DNA from: CAILUF01 sp964505265
GTDB lineage: Bacteria; Pseudomonadota; Alphaproteobacteria; Rickettsiales; UBA1997
Direction of reading: 5' to 3'
NCBI GenBank assembly: GCA_964505265.1
Contig: CAZDGN010000021.1
Span: 1-25,849, forward strand
DNA length: 25,849 nt
Part shown: piece after piece, positions 16,366 to 25,520 of the stretch
Position numbering within the stretch: the first letter of the stretch is position 1
Layout: every line of letters begins with the position of its first letter
The notes under the pieces: generated by a model
The model's input: only the letters and a program-made list of their open reading frames with translations
What the model was told of the DNA's origin: nothing
Databases searched by the model: none
Position numbers and translations under genes: made by a program

Positions 16366-17671
16366 CTTTTTTTACTTCTTTCTGATCTTGAACAACAACA
16401 TTTACAACGGGTCTACTATCTTTTGACTTAAAGAATCTATTGGCAATTTCTTCAAAGAATTCTTTATTAATTGTTTTTAAATCAAAATTTTCAATTGGCT
16501 TACGTTTCCCTTTTTCTTCTTTTGTAAACCTTGCAGCAAAAACAACATTTTGACCATTTATTAAACTCCTTATTTTTTCTTCTTCATTCTCGCTATAAGC
16601 AAAAATTACCACCAATAATGTTGGGTTTGATTTCACTGCTCTATTCACAATTTCACGAATATGCTCATCAGCAAAAGAAAATCCAAAAACAAATAAAACT
16701 GAATTTTCTTTATCAATATTATTAGAAAACATTCTTAATAATTCATAATAATGAAGTTTAAGAGTTGTGTCTTTGAACTTGTCTTTATTGGGGTTTATCA
16801 TCACAAGTTTATCATAAGATGTGATGAATTTTTCTATTTTTTCTGAATCGCTATTTTTAATTTTTTGTGCTTCTTGATAAATTGCTGAAAAACCATGATC
16901 TTTACTATCTTTTTTGCTTAAGAATTTTCCATTTTCTAGATCTTTATCATCATTTTTATTTTCGTAAAAGCATTCAACCAAGCTTTCTTTTGCTAACTTA
17001 ATTTCTGTCAATTTTTTAACAGTACTCAATTGATTATCATAATAAATATTTGTTTTATCTTCGTCATGTTTCCAATTCAGGCTTCCATGTAACTTAAATA
17101 AATTAAACAAAGGCAAGGTTGATTGGTAATCATAATGACTTGAAACCTTGTTGACTATATTATGAAAATTTTCTGTTCCAAATTTCGGGTTCATCCTGCC
17201 AGAAAAGCCGTCATTAAAGCTTAAGCGACATTCTTCTAGTGCCACATCAAGAAAAACATCAATATTGGTGGTAAATAAATTTACTTGTTTTGGGTAATTA
17301 TTTGATCTTTTTGATAAAATTGTTTGTAGAGATTCTAAAAATATTTTGTATTCGTGGGCAACCTTGCATTTATTAAGATCTTTGTCGCAAGGCTCTGTTT
17401 CATTACAAAATTTAGCACTTATTAATTCTAAATTTTTCTCTATGCATTTTGTAAAATAGTGATTTTTGATCGAGACTTCTATTATTTTTAAAGTTTCTTG
17501 ATCTGTTTGATCATTGCCAAACCCTTCTTTTCTATCAAAAGATTCCATTGCCTTTTCTATATCTTGCAAGGTATCCAAAAATGGTCTTGAAGCACCAGAG
17601 CCAATCAAGAAATTAAGGTTAGCACTTTCAAGAAGTTTTTCTATTTCTTCAAATTTGAATGTTATAAACAT
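16355..17671 (-). CDS. sir2: SIR2-domain NADase of a SIR2-HerA system
   Basis: 438 aa from ATG 17671. The frame is open up to 17728, but the extra residues would overlap the res gene and lack SIR2 character, whereas the M at 17671 is followed directly by the Rossmann strand. SIR2 landmarks: 'FLIGSGAS' at 21-28 (NAD-binding), 'LFTTNIDVF' at 132-140 (Asn136, Asp138), 'KLHGSLNW' at 193-200 with the catalytic His195, and 'VFGFSFADEHI' at 328-338. This pattern is that of SIR2-like defence proteins (SIR2_2-type), which hydrolyse NAD+ rather than deacetylate. Next to HerA it forms the known two-gene SIR2-HerA module. It starts only about 20 bases after the res stop, so it is probably on the same transcript as the restriction-modification genes upstream. 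The C-terminal ~30 residues are polar, V/K/D-rich. Confidence 0.88.
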   Translation of the reverse strand: MFITFKFEEIEKLLESANLNFLIGSGASRPFLDTLQDIEKAMESFDRKEGFGNDQTDQETLKIIEVSIKNHYFTKCIEKNLELISAKFCNETEPCDKDLNKCKVAHEYKIFLESLQTILSKRSNNYPKQVNLFTTNIDVFLDVALEECRLSFNDGFSGRMNPKFGTENFHNIVNKVSSHYDYQSTLPLFNLFKLHGSLNWKHDEDKTNIYYDNQLSTVKKLTEIKLAKESLVECFYENKNDDKDLENGKFLSKKDSKDHGFSAIYQEAQKIKNSDSEKIEKFITSYDKLVMINPNKDKFKDTTLKLHYYELLRMFSNNIDKENSVLFVFGFSFADEHIREIVNRAVKSNPTLLVVIFAYSENEEEKIRSLINGQNVVFAARFTKEEKGKRKPIENFDLKTINKEFFEEIANRFFKSKDSRPVVNVVVQDQKEVKKDAK

Positions 17672-17690
17672 ACATTGGTTACTTTTTACT

Positions 17691-20417
17691 TTATAACAAC
17701 TGATTATTAAAGACAAACTCACTAACAAAACTATTAAAACTTCTATTTAACATTATTGAATCGTGAGGTATAAGAACATAGTGCCATGGCTTCCCACCAT
17801 TTTCTTTAGCGTGTTGACTAGCATAATTACACCATTTTACCGCAGCTTTCTGCTTTACTAATACTAACTCGTCCTTCATGTCAGAGATCATCTTTGGCTC
17901 ACAAATATACTTTGCATCTGATGTTTCTACAACAAAATCGGGCTCATATGATTGTCCATTCTTATATTCTATTTGAAAAAAACCAGGTGAAGGCTTCATC
18001 CACCTAATAACATCTTTATCATCCTCAAGAATTTGAGCAAATCTTAGCTCTCCGTCGACTGAATCAAATTTTTGTAATGGATAGCAACATTTTTTAAAAC
18101 CACTAAAAACAATTTTTTTAACATCGCTTTTAACCTGTGGAATATTCCTAAAATTCCGAGGCTCAGTTCCTTGCAAAATAGTGCAATTGATCGGCTTTAA
18201 AATGGTGAAACCACGACTAATGCTCACTTGATAATCGGTAGGAGTCTCCCAGTAATGTTGTTTGAGTTGTGCAACAATAAAATCTGTTATTTGCGATTGA
18301 TTATGAATTAGAACATTTTCAGCTTGATCGTCTTCTTTTAGGTAGGATTTAAACCTGTCAACGACCTGATTAGCAAGTTTATATAGCAATTCCTTATGCT
18401 CGTCATAATCAATAAGATCATGATCTATTAATCCGCGAATAACATAATTTTCGAGTCTCTCTTCTTTATTATAGCCTCCATCCCAAGACAAGAAACTACT
18501 TTTACTATTTCTAAGCTGACGAATCAAAATCTCTTGGCTTACTGGCTGAAAATTAATTCTATCAAGACCACTTAGATCAAAATCTTTAAAGCCATAAGTA
18601 ACTTCTCTAGTGGGAATTAAAACAATGTTTGGAATATCGATTGTGAATTCTGCAAGATTTTTTGTTACAGTTTCAACAACTTCTTTAACAATACCGATTG
18701 TTCGCTCTTGCTCCAAATTTAACAGACCTTGATCTGGTCTCATAATTTCTGAAACCTCTTTTATGATTTGAGTTTGAACTTCTGGGGATGCGAGTTCACG
18801 AGAGCTTTTTAATCTCTCATATCTCTTAGCAACTTCCATGGTTATTTGTGCAACCTTTTGATGCTCAGCTGTTTTTATAATTGTAGGCAAAGATGCTTCA
18901 GATTCTTGAGTGTAATCGCTACCACTCACGAAAGAACCAGCTAGAAGCATTGAAGCCATAGAAGGAATAGAGATGGCCTGAGCTTTCTCAAATGGCACAT
19001 CTCCACCATTTCCAATCTCTATTTTCTTTCTAATAATTGAGTTTGGATCATTCGCGCGATCAACAATATCTTGAAAACGATCATGTGCAATAATCGTCAA
19101 TCTATCCACAGCTTCAACTCCAGTTCTTCGTCCATAAGGCAATCTTAATCCACGACCAATCGTTTGTTCAGTTAAAATTTCAGATGCTGAAGCGCGAAGT
19201 GGAACTATGGTATATAAATTCGTTACATCCCAACCTTCTTTTAGTTTGTTCACGTGAATTACTATCTCAGTTGGTTCATCAGGATTTTCGACAGAAATCA
19301 ACTTTTTAATATTCTCATCTTCTTCAGCACCTGATTGTTTTGAATGAACTTCCGCAACTTTTCCTTTATATCTTCCATCAAAAAAAGATTCTGATTCAAT
19401 AAGTTCCCGCAACTGCTTTGCGTTATCAGTATCTTGAGCCACCACGAGCATAAAAGGTTTTATGAGATTTTTTTCATATTGACGAGAATAAACATCAAGC
19501 TCAACTTTTACATGTTCATGATGATGAATACCATCTTCTAATTTAATTCTCTCAAGTTGTTCTGAATTGTAATTTTCAGGCTTAAAATCTTTGCGAGTCG
19601 CAACAGCTGGATCTTTAACATATCCATCCTCCATAGCTTCTGCTAATGAATAAGCATAAACTGTGTTTTTGAAATCAACAGGATTTGATCCTGTAGTTTT
19701 TGGAGTTGCTGTTAATTCTATGCCTAAAATTGGCTTAAGCTCACTAATTGCGTTAGCTCCAGCCGTTGCACGATAACGATGAGCTTCATCCATCAGAATT
19801 ACTAAGTCGGGAAGATTAGACAAATACTCAAAATAACTTTCGCCTAGCGTTTCTTGAAGGCGTTTAATTTTTGGAACTGAAGATTTTATCGCGCCTTTTT
19901 TATTTTCCGTTGAGTTAATTTTTGAGACGTTAAAAACATTTATGTAAGGAGTTTGATCAAAACCAAATAAATCAACTCCTTTTACACCTATACCAGATTC
20001 GTAGTTTTCACCAGTGATAATCATAGGGGGATTGGCAACAAATTCTTGTATCCCCTTAAAAACATATTTAGGGCTTTGAGGGCTAAAATCGGATTTTATC
20101 TTATCGTAAATTGTCAAATTTGGTGCTAGAATGAAAAAATTACGGCTACGACCAGTTAAATAAAGATAGCTAATAAAAGCACCCATCAAGCGAGTTTTAC
20201 CAACTCCAGTAGCTAATGCAAAACACAGAGATGGAAAATCACGCTCAAAATCCTGAAGCGAAGGATACAAATCACGAATAATCTTAAGATCTGCTTTGAG
20301 GTCAGGATTTTTTGAAAGTTCTATATTATCTAAAACTTTAGATAGAATTTCGAGAGACTTTTCCTGCGGAAGTCGAAGAGATAGGCGTGAAGATATATTT
20401 CTGATAACATGATTCAT
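17691..20417 (-). CDS. res: type III restriction enzyme Res subunit (helicase-nuclease)
   Basis: 908 aa from ATG 20417, which has a perfect Shine-Dalgarno (GAGGAGGT, 20430-20423); an open frame continues to 20474 but lies inside mod. SF2 helicase motifs: Walker A ATGVGKT at 69-75, DEAH at 210-213, 'LTATPK' at 235-240 and motif VI 'QTIGRGLRLP' at 418-427. A C-terminal PD-(D/E)XK nuclease is suggested by 'YEPDFVVET' followed by 'YICEPK', the D...E-x-K arrangement. The architecture and length fit type III Res subunits (usually 900-1000 aa), which translocate or switch along DNA with Mod and cut unmethylated sites. It begins one base after the mod stop and is followed closely by sir2. Confidence 0.92.
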   Translation of the reverse strand: MNHVIRNISSRLSLRLPQEKSLEILSKVLDNIELSKNPDLKADLKIIRDLYPSLQDFERDFPSLCFALATGVGKTRLMGAFISYLYLTGRSRNFFILAPNLTIYDKIKSDFSPQSPKYVFKGIQEFVANPPMIITGENYESGIGVKGVDLFGFDQTPYINVFNVSKINSTENKKGAIKSSVPKIKRLQETLGESYFEYLSNLPDLVILMDEAHRYRATAGANAISELKPILGIELTATPKTTGSNPVDFKNTVYAYSLAEAMEDGYVKDPAVATRKDFKPENYNSEQLERIKLEDGIHHHEHVKVELDVYSRQYEKNLIKPFMLVVAQDTDNAKQLRELIESESFFDGRYKGKVAEVHSKQSGAEEDENIKKLISVENPDEPTEIVIHVNKLKEGWDVTNLYTIVPLRASASEILTEQTIGRGLRLPYGRRTGVEAVDRLTIIAHDRFQDIVDRANDPNSIIRKKIEIGNGGDVPFEKAQAISIPSMASMLLAGSFVSGSDYTQESEASLPTIIKTAEHQKVAQITMEVAKRYERLKSSRELASPEVQTQIIKEVSEIMRPDQGLLNLEQERTIGIVKEVVETVTKNLAEFTIDIPNIVLIPTREVTYGFKDFDLSGLDRINFQPVSQEILIRQLRNSKSSFLSWDGGYNKEERLENYVIRGLIDHDLIDYDEHKELLYKLANQVVDRFKSYLKEDDQAENVLIHNQSQITDFIVAQLKQHYWETPTDYQVSISRGFTILKPINCTILQGTEPRNFRNIPQVKSDVKKIVFSGFKKCCYPLQKFDSVDGELRFAQILEDDKDVIRWMKPSPGFFQIEYKNGQSYEPDFVVETSDAKYICEPKMISDMKDELVLVKQKAAVKWCNYASQHAKENGGKPWHYVLIPHDSIMLNRSFNSFVSEFVFNNQLL

Positions 20418-20418
20418 C

Positions 20419-22155
20419 TTATACCTCCTCATTTTCTTCAAATGAAGCTGAATCATCAGCTTCATCTTCAGCATTATCTAGTTTAGAGATATTTAGACTA
20501 TAATCATCTTTATTCCATTCGCATTTTGTAAGAACTGACTGCGGTATTTTTTTTATCGTCAGATTATTAAATGCCTCAGGGTTAGAATTGAAAGCTTTAC
20601 AACAAATAAGCAGAGTTCTGTTAGGACCAACTTCTTCACTAATAACTCTCAATTGCTCGTGAGTTAGAGCAGCGGTTGTGATATAAATAAAATCTGTTTC
20701 TGTTGAATGCCCATGAATCCAATAATGCTTCTCGTCAGGTGCATAAGTAAAACCCATATGCTTACACATCGCCTCAGCAAGCATACCAGCGTTATATTCT
20801 TTGCTTATGATCCAGTTTCCCCATTTATCTTTTTCGAGCATTGACGGGGCAAGATGATAATAGCGAAAACCACCACCACCTTTCCAATCAACTTCTTTAG
20901 AAATTCCAGTTTGATCAATTCCGGATATAATTCTAGATAATCGTGGTTGAATGTGAGTAAAAGCCTGATCCCTTAATTCAATAGTGATCCATTTTCTCTT
21001 CATCTTGTGAGCTACTGCAGCCGTAGTTCCAGAACCACCAAAAGAATCAAGTACCAAATCTCCTTCTTGACTAAAGTGATTAAGTATTAACTGTAATAAT
21101 TTTTCTGGCTTTTTACCTCCTCTGAAATCGACTCCCCCTTCAAGTCTGCAGTTACCAAAGCTTCCAGCTAAATCATAAAAATTCTCGATTGGCTTTCCTT
21201 TTTCTCCATCACCATTTTTTATTGCCTCTAATGTTTTTAAAGGGATTCCAGAATAAAACTTACCCTTAATTGCTGTTTCTTTTTTTGGACCAGTCATATA
21301 TCTAAAACCGAGACCATCTTCACCAATTCCGTAAACTTTATACAAACAAGAAAGACCATCAATCGCTTTTCTTGTAGCAAGATGTTTATCTAGAAATTCT
21401 CCTGAGCTACCACTTTGCCTTACTAGAGAACCTGTAGCCCATGTTTCTTTTAATGCTTTTAGATGAGGTTTTACTTTATTAATTCTATATTGGTCTGGCT
21501 TAAAAATTTCGACTTTTCTTCCACCCAATTCTACCATCTGACCAACAGATAATTCCTCAATTTCCCATTCAAATTTTTCAACCTTATATGACTCTTTTTC
21601 TTTAATTGCTTTTGCTAACTTAGTATTTTTTGCATATATAAAACACTGCTCAATTACTTTCTGATAATCATTATCTTCAGCAAGGGTCTTGTTACCATAT
21701 CTAACCTTTATATAGAAAGTTGTTAAATGATTTGATCTTCCAAAAATCTCATCGAGCAAAATTTTAAGATATGCCCCCTCTACATCGTCAATTTGACAAC
21801 AAAAAAAACCATCTTCACTTAAAAGTTTATGGAGTATTAGCAATCTATCTCTCATCAACGAAAGCCAAATAGAGTGCTCCAAACCATCATCATAATGTTC
21901 AAAAGCATTGCCGGTGTTATAGGGCGGATCAATATAAACACACTTCACTTTACCAGCATATTCTGACTCAAGAGCTTTTAGTGCTAATAAGTTATCACCA
22001 AAAATTAGCTTGTTATCGAATATATCATTTTCGCTTACTCGCTTTTTAGCGTGATAAGATTTTTTTTGATCTTCAATTAAAATTCTTGGCTCAAGTCGAG
22101 TTCTTTTATCTTTGCCAATCCAAGTTAATTCTAATTTTTGCTTATTTTCTCTCAT
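20419..22155 (-). CDS. mod: type III DNA methyltransferase Mod subunit (adenine-N6 type)
   Basis: 578 aa from ATG 22155; an in-frame GTG at 22179 would add eight residues and overlap the upstream gene. Related Mod proteins start near 'KLELTWIGKDKR', which supports the ATG. Motif IV DPPYNTGN lies at 76-83, ahead of the AdoMet-binding motif I 'DSFGGSGTT' at 370-378, so this is a beta-class amino-methyltransferase, the usual order for type III Mod. 'LIFGDNLLALKAL' (50-62) and 'HYDDGLEHSIWLSLMRDRL' are family hallmarks. The central region (about 150-340) should carry target recognition; the tail is acidic (AEDEADDSASFEENEE). It modifies one strand of an asymmetric site and guides Res. It sits between the SNF2 helicase (8-base gap) and res (1-base gap). 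Confidence 0.92.
   Translation of the reverse strand: MRENKQKLELTWIGKDKRTRLEPRILIEDQKKSYHAKKRVSENDIFDNKLIFGDNLLALKALESEYAGKVKCVYIDPPYNTGNAFEHYDDGLEHSIWLSLMRDRLLILHKLLSEDGFFCCQIDDVEGAYLKILLDEIFGRSNHLTTFYIKVRYGNKTLAEDNDYQKVIEQCFIYAKNTKLAKAIKEKESYKVEKFEWEIEELSVGQMVELGGRKVEIFKPDQYRINKVKPHLKALKETWATGSLVRQSGSSGEFLDKHLATRKAIDGLSCLYKVYGIGEDGLGFRYMTGPKKETAIKGKFYSGIPLKTLEAIKNGDGEKGKPIENFYDLAGSFGNCRLEGGVDFRGGKKPEKLLQLILNHFSQEGDLVLDSFGGSGTTAAVAHKMKRKWITIELRDQAFTHIQPRLSRIISGIDQTGISKEVDWKGGGGFRYYHLAPSMLEKDKWGNWIISKEYNAGMLAEAMCKHMGFTYAPDEKHYWIHGHSTETDFIYITTAALTHEQLRVISEEVGPNRTLLICCKAFNSNPEAFNNLTIKKIPQSVLTKCEWNKDDYSLNISKLDNAEDEADDSASFEENEEV
20423..20430 (-). promoter_or_regulatory. strong Shine-Dalgarno of res inside the end of mod
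   Basis: GAGGAGGT on the - strand, 5 bases before the res ATG at 20417. The same bases encode the final Glu-Glu-Val of Mod and run into its stop codon. It decides the res start and is the best ribosome site of the operon, most other genes having weak ones. Confidence 0.8.
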
Positions 22156-22163
22156 ATATTTTT

Positions 22164-24992
22164 TTAAATTAATTTCCACCTTATGCTAAAAATCTCTTCA
22201 ACCTCATGAGATAAATTTAGCTTTGCTTCAATTGCTTCGAGTAACTCATCTGATTTTTCATCTACCTGTTTTCTAGTCTCAAAAAACTCTAACATTTTTT
22301 TATCTCTATCTTTTTCCAATTTTTTAACTTGGCGTTGTGCATTAGCTTTTTCTTCTAAAGTTTTCATAGCTCTAGCAGCTTTCTTTGCTTCTCTTATCTC
22401 TTTTTCTAAATTTTTTAATTGTTGATCTAATGCTTGCTTAACATCCTCCGCCCAACGATCTAACTTATCTTGTTCTTCTATAAAATATAGTTCATTTAGA
22501 GCTTTTGCTTCGTCTAAATTTTGTCTTATAAGAGCTTGCCTGTTTTCTTCTATTTTTTTCAGAAGCTCATGATTGCTTCCCGCTATTTTAGATATTGTTG
22601 CTGGTATCATCATTAATTTCTGGCATTGCTCTTGATCAAGAATTGAGCCATCATCTGCACAAGCAGTAAATATTAGCTTCTCCAGAGTGCTGATCGAATC
22701 AATTTTGAGTTTTGATAATGTTAACCAACCAGATTTATTTCTTACTTCAAGCAAAGTAGAAACTCTCATTCCATATTGATCATAGTGAAACTGAAGTTCT
22801 TCGATCTCAAACTTTGTTTTTTTTATTTCTTGGATCGCCTTAGATATTTCATGATTATCTACCCTGATGAAATTTCCATTTTCTTGATCAGCTTTTTTCC
22901 AGTCGTAGTAGAAGCTATGACCATCTTTTTTGAAACCATCTTGAAAGTGAGAGGCGCCAACAAAAAAACCTTCACAAAAAGCCTTAATTTTTTTTGAGTA
23001 ATCATCTAAAACTAGTTTAACATCTTCTTTTCTGGACTTAAGCCTGCCAATAACTTCTTCATCAAAATTCTCTAATAGTTTTTCCCTAGTATTTTTTTCT
23101 TTCTCTTGAATTATCTCATCCAACTCAAAACGAAGGTTATTAAACTCTCTTTCTATTTCATCTGAGTGACGACATTTCTGCAATATTGTATTAATTCTAT
23201 TTTCTATTGATATCTCTGACTCAATCGCCCCAAGAATTTCATCGCTAGCACCAAAAACTCCTTCAAATAGCTTAAATTTTCTATCTAGTAACTCAAAAAC
23301 CAGCTGATCAGCCTTATTTCCTTTATTTAAAAAATTGACTACAACCACATCACATTTTTGACCATATCTATGAACACGACCAATCCTTTGCTCAACCCTC
23401 TGAGGATTCCATGGTAAATCATAGTTGATCAAAAGAGAACAAAACTGCATATTAACGCCTTCTGAGCCAGATTCGGTTGAAATTAGTATTGTTGCCTTAT
23501 TTCTGAATTCTTCAACAATTGCAGTTTTCATATCTGCGGATTTTGAGCCAGATAGTCTATCGCTACCCTCATGCAAATTCATCCAATCCTTATATATTCT
23601 CTTGGATTCGGGATCGTTATTTGATCCATTTAAAAGAGCTATTTTTCCCTTATAACCACTGTTTTCTAACAACTCTTGCAGATATTTTTGAGTTCTGCAT
23701 GACTCAGTAAAAATGACAGCTTTTCTTTGACCACCAAGCTCTTCAACTTTTGAGAAAGCCTTATCTAGAACCTTTAAAAGAGCTTCTCCTTTGGCATTTT
23801 GTTGAATTTTTTCAGCAATTTTTTTGTAAGATTGAAGCTCTTTTATTTCTTCCTTTAGTTTCTGCTGATCGGTTGCACAATCTTCATCTTCAAAATCATT
23901 CTCCTCAACGACTTCATTAATAGTTTCAAAATCATCAAAAGTGTTTATGTCTGCGCTTAAATTTTTTTCTAAACGCGAAATCATTTTATCCAGAGTACCA
24001 TTTACGGCGAAAGATGATGAGGCTAAAATTTTTCTAATAACCAATGTTACTAGATGCCTAGCTCCTTTTTTTATCGAAGCTATGTCTTCTCTTTGTAAGT
24101 AAGAAGAGATGTTGTTATATAGCTCTATTTCTTCATTAGAAGGACGAAAATCTTCAACTATTGAATGTCGGCGAGTAAAATTAATTCCTCCTTCCTGCTG
24201 AACCTGCCTTCTTAAAGTTCTGTTACATATTTTTGATAATCGATGACGAAGAACATCTAAATTATTGGCACTAGTTTTTGTTCCAACATATTGAGTTTTA
24301 AATGATTCAATATTTCCAAAAAAATGTGGATCAATTATCGAGACCAATCCATACAACTCCAGTAAAGAGTTTTGCAGAGGCGTAGCCGATAGGAGGATTT
24401 TTTTTCTTCCTTCTAAGGCATCTTGTAATTTTTTAGCTATTTTGGCTCCATCTTTCTTCCATATATTTCTTAGTTTGTGAGCTTCATCGAAAACAACCAA
24501 ATCCCAATTTACATTTTTCAGGTCTATATTTTTGCGCGCCGCAAACTCATAAGAACATATCAATACTCTGTCTTCACTAAGATCGAATGGATTTAAAATA
24601 CCTTCTTTTTTATCAGAATTATAGGAAGAGGATTCTAGTATATAAGATGAAATGTTAAATTTTTCAAAAAGTTCTTGAGACCACTGATTTCTTAACATCG
24701 CCGGTGTTATGAGGATTATTTTTCGCTTCCTTTCCGCCCATTTTTGAGCAATTACCAAACTTGCTTCAATTGTTTTTCCTAATCCAACCTCGTCAGCAAG
24801 AATTACACCTTGGGAAAGGGGGGAGCGTAGCGCAAACAAAGCTCCTTCAACCTGATGAGGGTTCATATCAACTCTAGACGAAGCGAGAGACCTTGATATA
24901 TTTTCTTCGGCAGTGCCATCCAAAGTTAAGTAATAAGCAAAATAATTTAACTGCTGTTTTGCATAATAATATAGTTCTTTTTTAAAATTCAT
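22164..24992 (-). CDS. SNF2/RapA-like SF2 helicase of the RM operon
   Basis: 942 aa. Helicase core: Q-motif-like 'NPHQVEGALFAL' at 44-55, Walker A ADEVGLGKT at 66-74, DEAH at 169-172, 'SATPLQNS' at 202-209 and, in the second lobe, 'STESGSEGVNMQ' at 505-516 and motif VI 'EQRIGRVHRYGQ' at 534-545. These are SNF2/RapA hallmarks. The C-terminal third (about 810-910) is a long charged coiled coil (L/E/K/Q-rich). Such helicases accompany unusual DNA-modification systems (DrmD of DISARM class 1 is one; Hma is described as helicase-methylase-ATPase). Here the first position in the operon and the 8-base gap to mod suggest a third subunit of the type III-like system. It is not a standard type III component. 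Translocation or remodelling of DNA-bound complexes is the likely activity; its role in restriction is inferred. Confidence 0.85.
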   Translation of the reverse strand: MNFKKELYYYAKQQLNYFAYYLTLDGTAEENISRSLASSRVDMNPHQVEGALFALRSPLSQGVILADEVGLGKTIEASLVIAQKWAERKRKIILITPAMLRNQWSQELFEKFNISSYILESSSYNSDKKEGILNPFDLSEDRVLICSYEFAARKNIDLKNVNWDLVVFDEAHKLRNIWKKDGAKIAKKLQDALEGRKKILLSATPLQNSLLELYGLVSIIDPHFFGNIESFKTQYVGTKTSANNLDVLRHRLSKICNRTLRRQVQQEGGINFTRRHSIVEDFRPSNEEIELYNNISSYLQREDIASIKKGARHLVTLVIRKILASSSFAVNGTLDKMISRLEKNLSADINTFDDFETINEVVEENDFEDEDCATDQQKLKEEIKELQSYKKIAEKIQQNAKGEALLKVLDKAFSKVEELGGQRKAVIFTESCRTQKYLQELLENSGYKGKIALLNGSNNDPESKRIYKDWMNLHEGSDRLSGSKSADMKTAIVEEFRNKATILISTESGSEGVNMQFCSLLINYDLPWNPQRVEQRIGRVHRYGQKCDVVVVNFLNKGNKADQLVFELLDRKFKLFEGVFGASDEILGAIESEISIENRINTILQKCRHSDEIEREFNNLRFELDEIIQEKEKNTREKLLENFDEEVIGRLKSRKEDVKLVLDDYSKKIKAFCEGFFVGASHFQDGFKKDGHSFYYDWKKADQENGNFIRVDNHEISKAIQEIKKTKFEIEELQFHYDQYGMRVSTLLEVRNKSGWLTLSKLKIDSISTLEKLIFTACADDGSILDQEQCQKLMMIPATISKIAGSNHELLKKIEENRQALIRQNLDEAKALNELYFIEEQDKLDRWAEDVKQALDQQLKNLEKEIREAKKAARAMKTLEEKANAQRQVKKLEKDRDKKMLEFFETRKQVDEKSDELLEAIEAKLNLSHEVEEIFSIRWKLI

Positions 24993-25102
24993 TAAATTTT
25001 TATTAATTAAAAGTAGATATTCATTAAAAGTTTTAAGATTTGATTATTTATTTTATAATAAGTAGTAGTTTTACCAATTAAATCAAATAAATTTCTTTAT
25101 TA

Positions 25103-25130
25103 TATTATCAAAAAATTAAAAATTTGCAAC
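25103..25130 (-). promoter_or_regulatory. possible promoter of the helicase-mod-res-sir2-herA operon
   Basis: On the - strand: TTGCAA (25130-25125), 16-base spacer, TAATAT (25108-25103), about 110 bases before the helicase ATG. AT-rich DNA gives many such matches; this is the best one seen, not a firm call. Confidence 0.3.
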
Positions 25131-25228
25131 AAATTTTCCCACGAGGATTTCATTAATAAATTCAATAAATTTCCATTTAAAAATACAGAATTTTATTAAA
25201 AAAATTAAATTTTTCTCCAATAAAAAAT

Positions 25229-25247
25229 TGTAATACCAATGTAATAC
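25229..25247. promoter_or_regulatory. tandem TGTAATAC operator-like sites
   Basis: TGTAATAC occurs at 25229-25236 and again at 25240-25247, 11 bases apart (one helical turn). The same half-site recurs as a palindrome 100 bases to the right. Upstream of the defence operon it could bind a regulator encoded elsewhere. Confidence 0.45.
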
Positions 25248-25346
25248 AAATTATGATTGTTTAACATCAGTTATTTTAAGGCTTTATAAAAATTAATTAA
25301 ATTTGTAATATGAAAAAATTGTGCTTTAAATTAAAATGAAAATTAA

Positions 25347-25366
25347 TGTATTACATAAGTAATACA
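25347..25366. promoter_or_regulatory. palindrome TGTATTAC-N4-GTAATACA
   Basis: A perfect 8+4+8 palindrome made of the GTAATAC half-site that also occurs twice at 25229-25247. This is a typical operator for a dimeric helix-turn-helix protein. Confidence 0.5.
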
Positions 25367-25412
25367 GCCTTAAGCCCATGTAAATACAAGCTCTAACTTA
25401 AAATACTTCTAT

Positions 25413-25427
25413 GCACCTGTAAGGTGC
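25413..25427. repeat. small hairpin GCACC/GGTGC
   Basis: Perfect 5-bp stem GCACC-TGTAA-GGTGC, 14 bases left of a second hairpin, in a short GC-richer patch. Function unknown. Confidence 0.35.
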
Positions 25428-25440
25428 GTTGGGTGTGCTT

Positions 25441-25466
25441 ATTTTTTCGGCTTCGCCGTAAAAAAT
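25441..25466. repeat. hairpin with CGGC(TTC)GCCG core and T/A flanks
   Basis: ATTTTTTCGGC and GCCGTAAAAAAT pair with one bulge around a TTC loop. The T run precedes and the A run follows the core on either strand, so it forms one long stem rather than a standard intrinsic terminator. It may bound transcription units or bind protein. Confidence 0.45.
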
Positions 25467-25520
25467 AGTCCTGAATTAATCTTTATTTTATTATCAAAAA
25501 ACCAACAAATTTTAAATTTT

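Noticed and set aside
17672..17728. Upstream extension of the SIR2 gene by 19 residues
   Set aside because: It would overlap the res gene and adds a hydrophobic stretch not seen in SIR2 defence proteins; the M at 17671 sits right before the SIR2 fold.
22776..22997. + strand frame opposite the SNF2 helicase
   Set aside because: Shadow of the helicase gene; no ribosome site and no recognisable features.
25441..25466. Reading the CGGCTTCGCCG hairpin as a standard intrinsic terminator
   Set aside because: On either strand the stem is followed by A residues, not by a T run.
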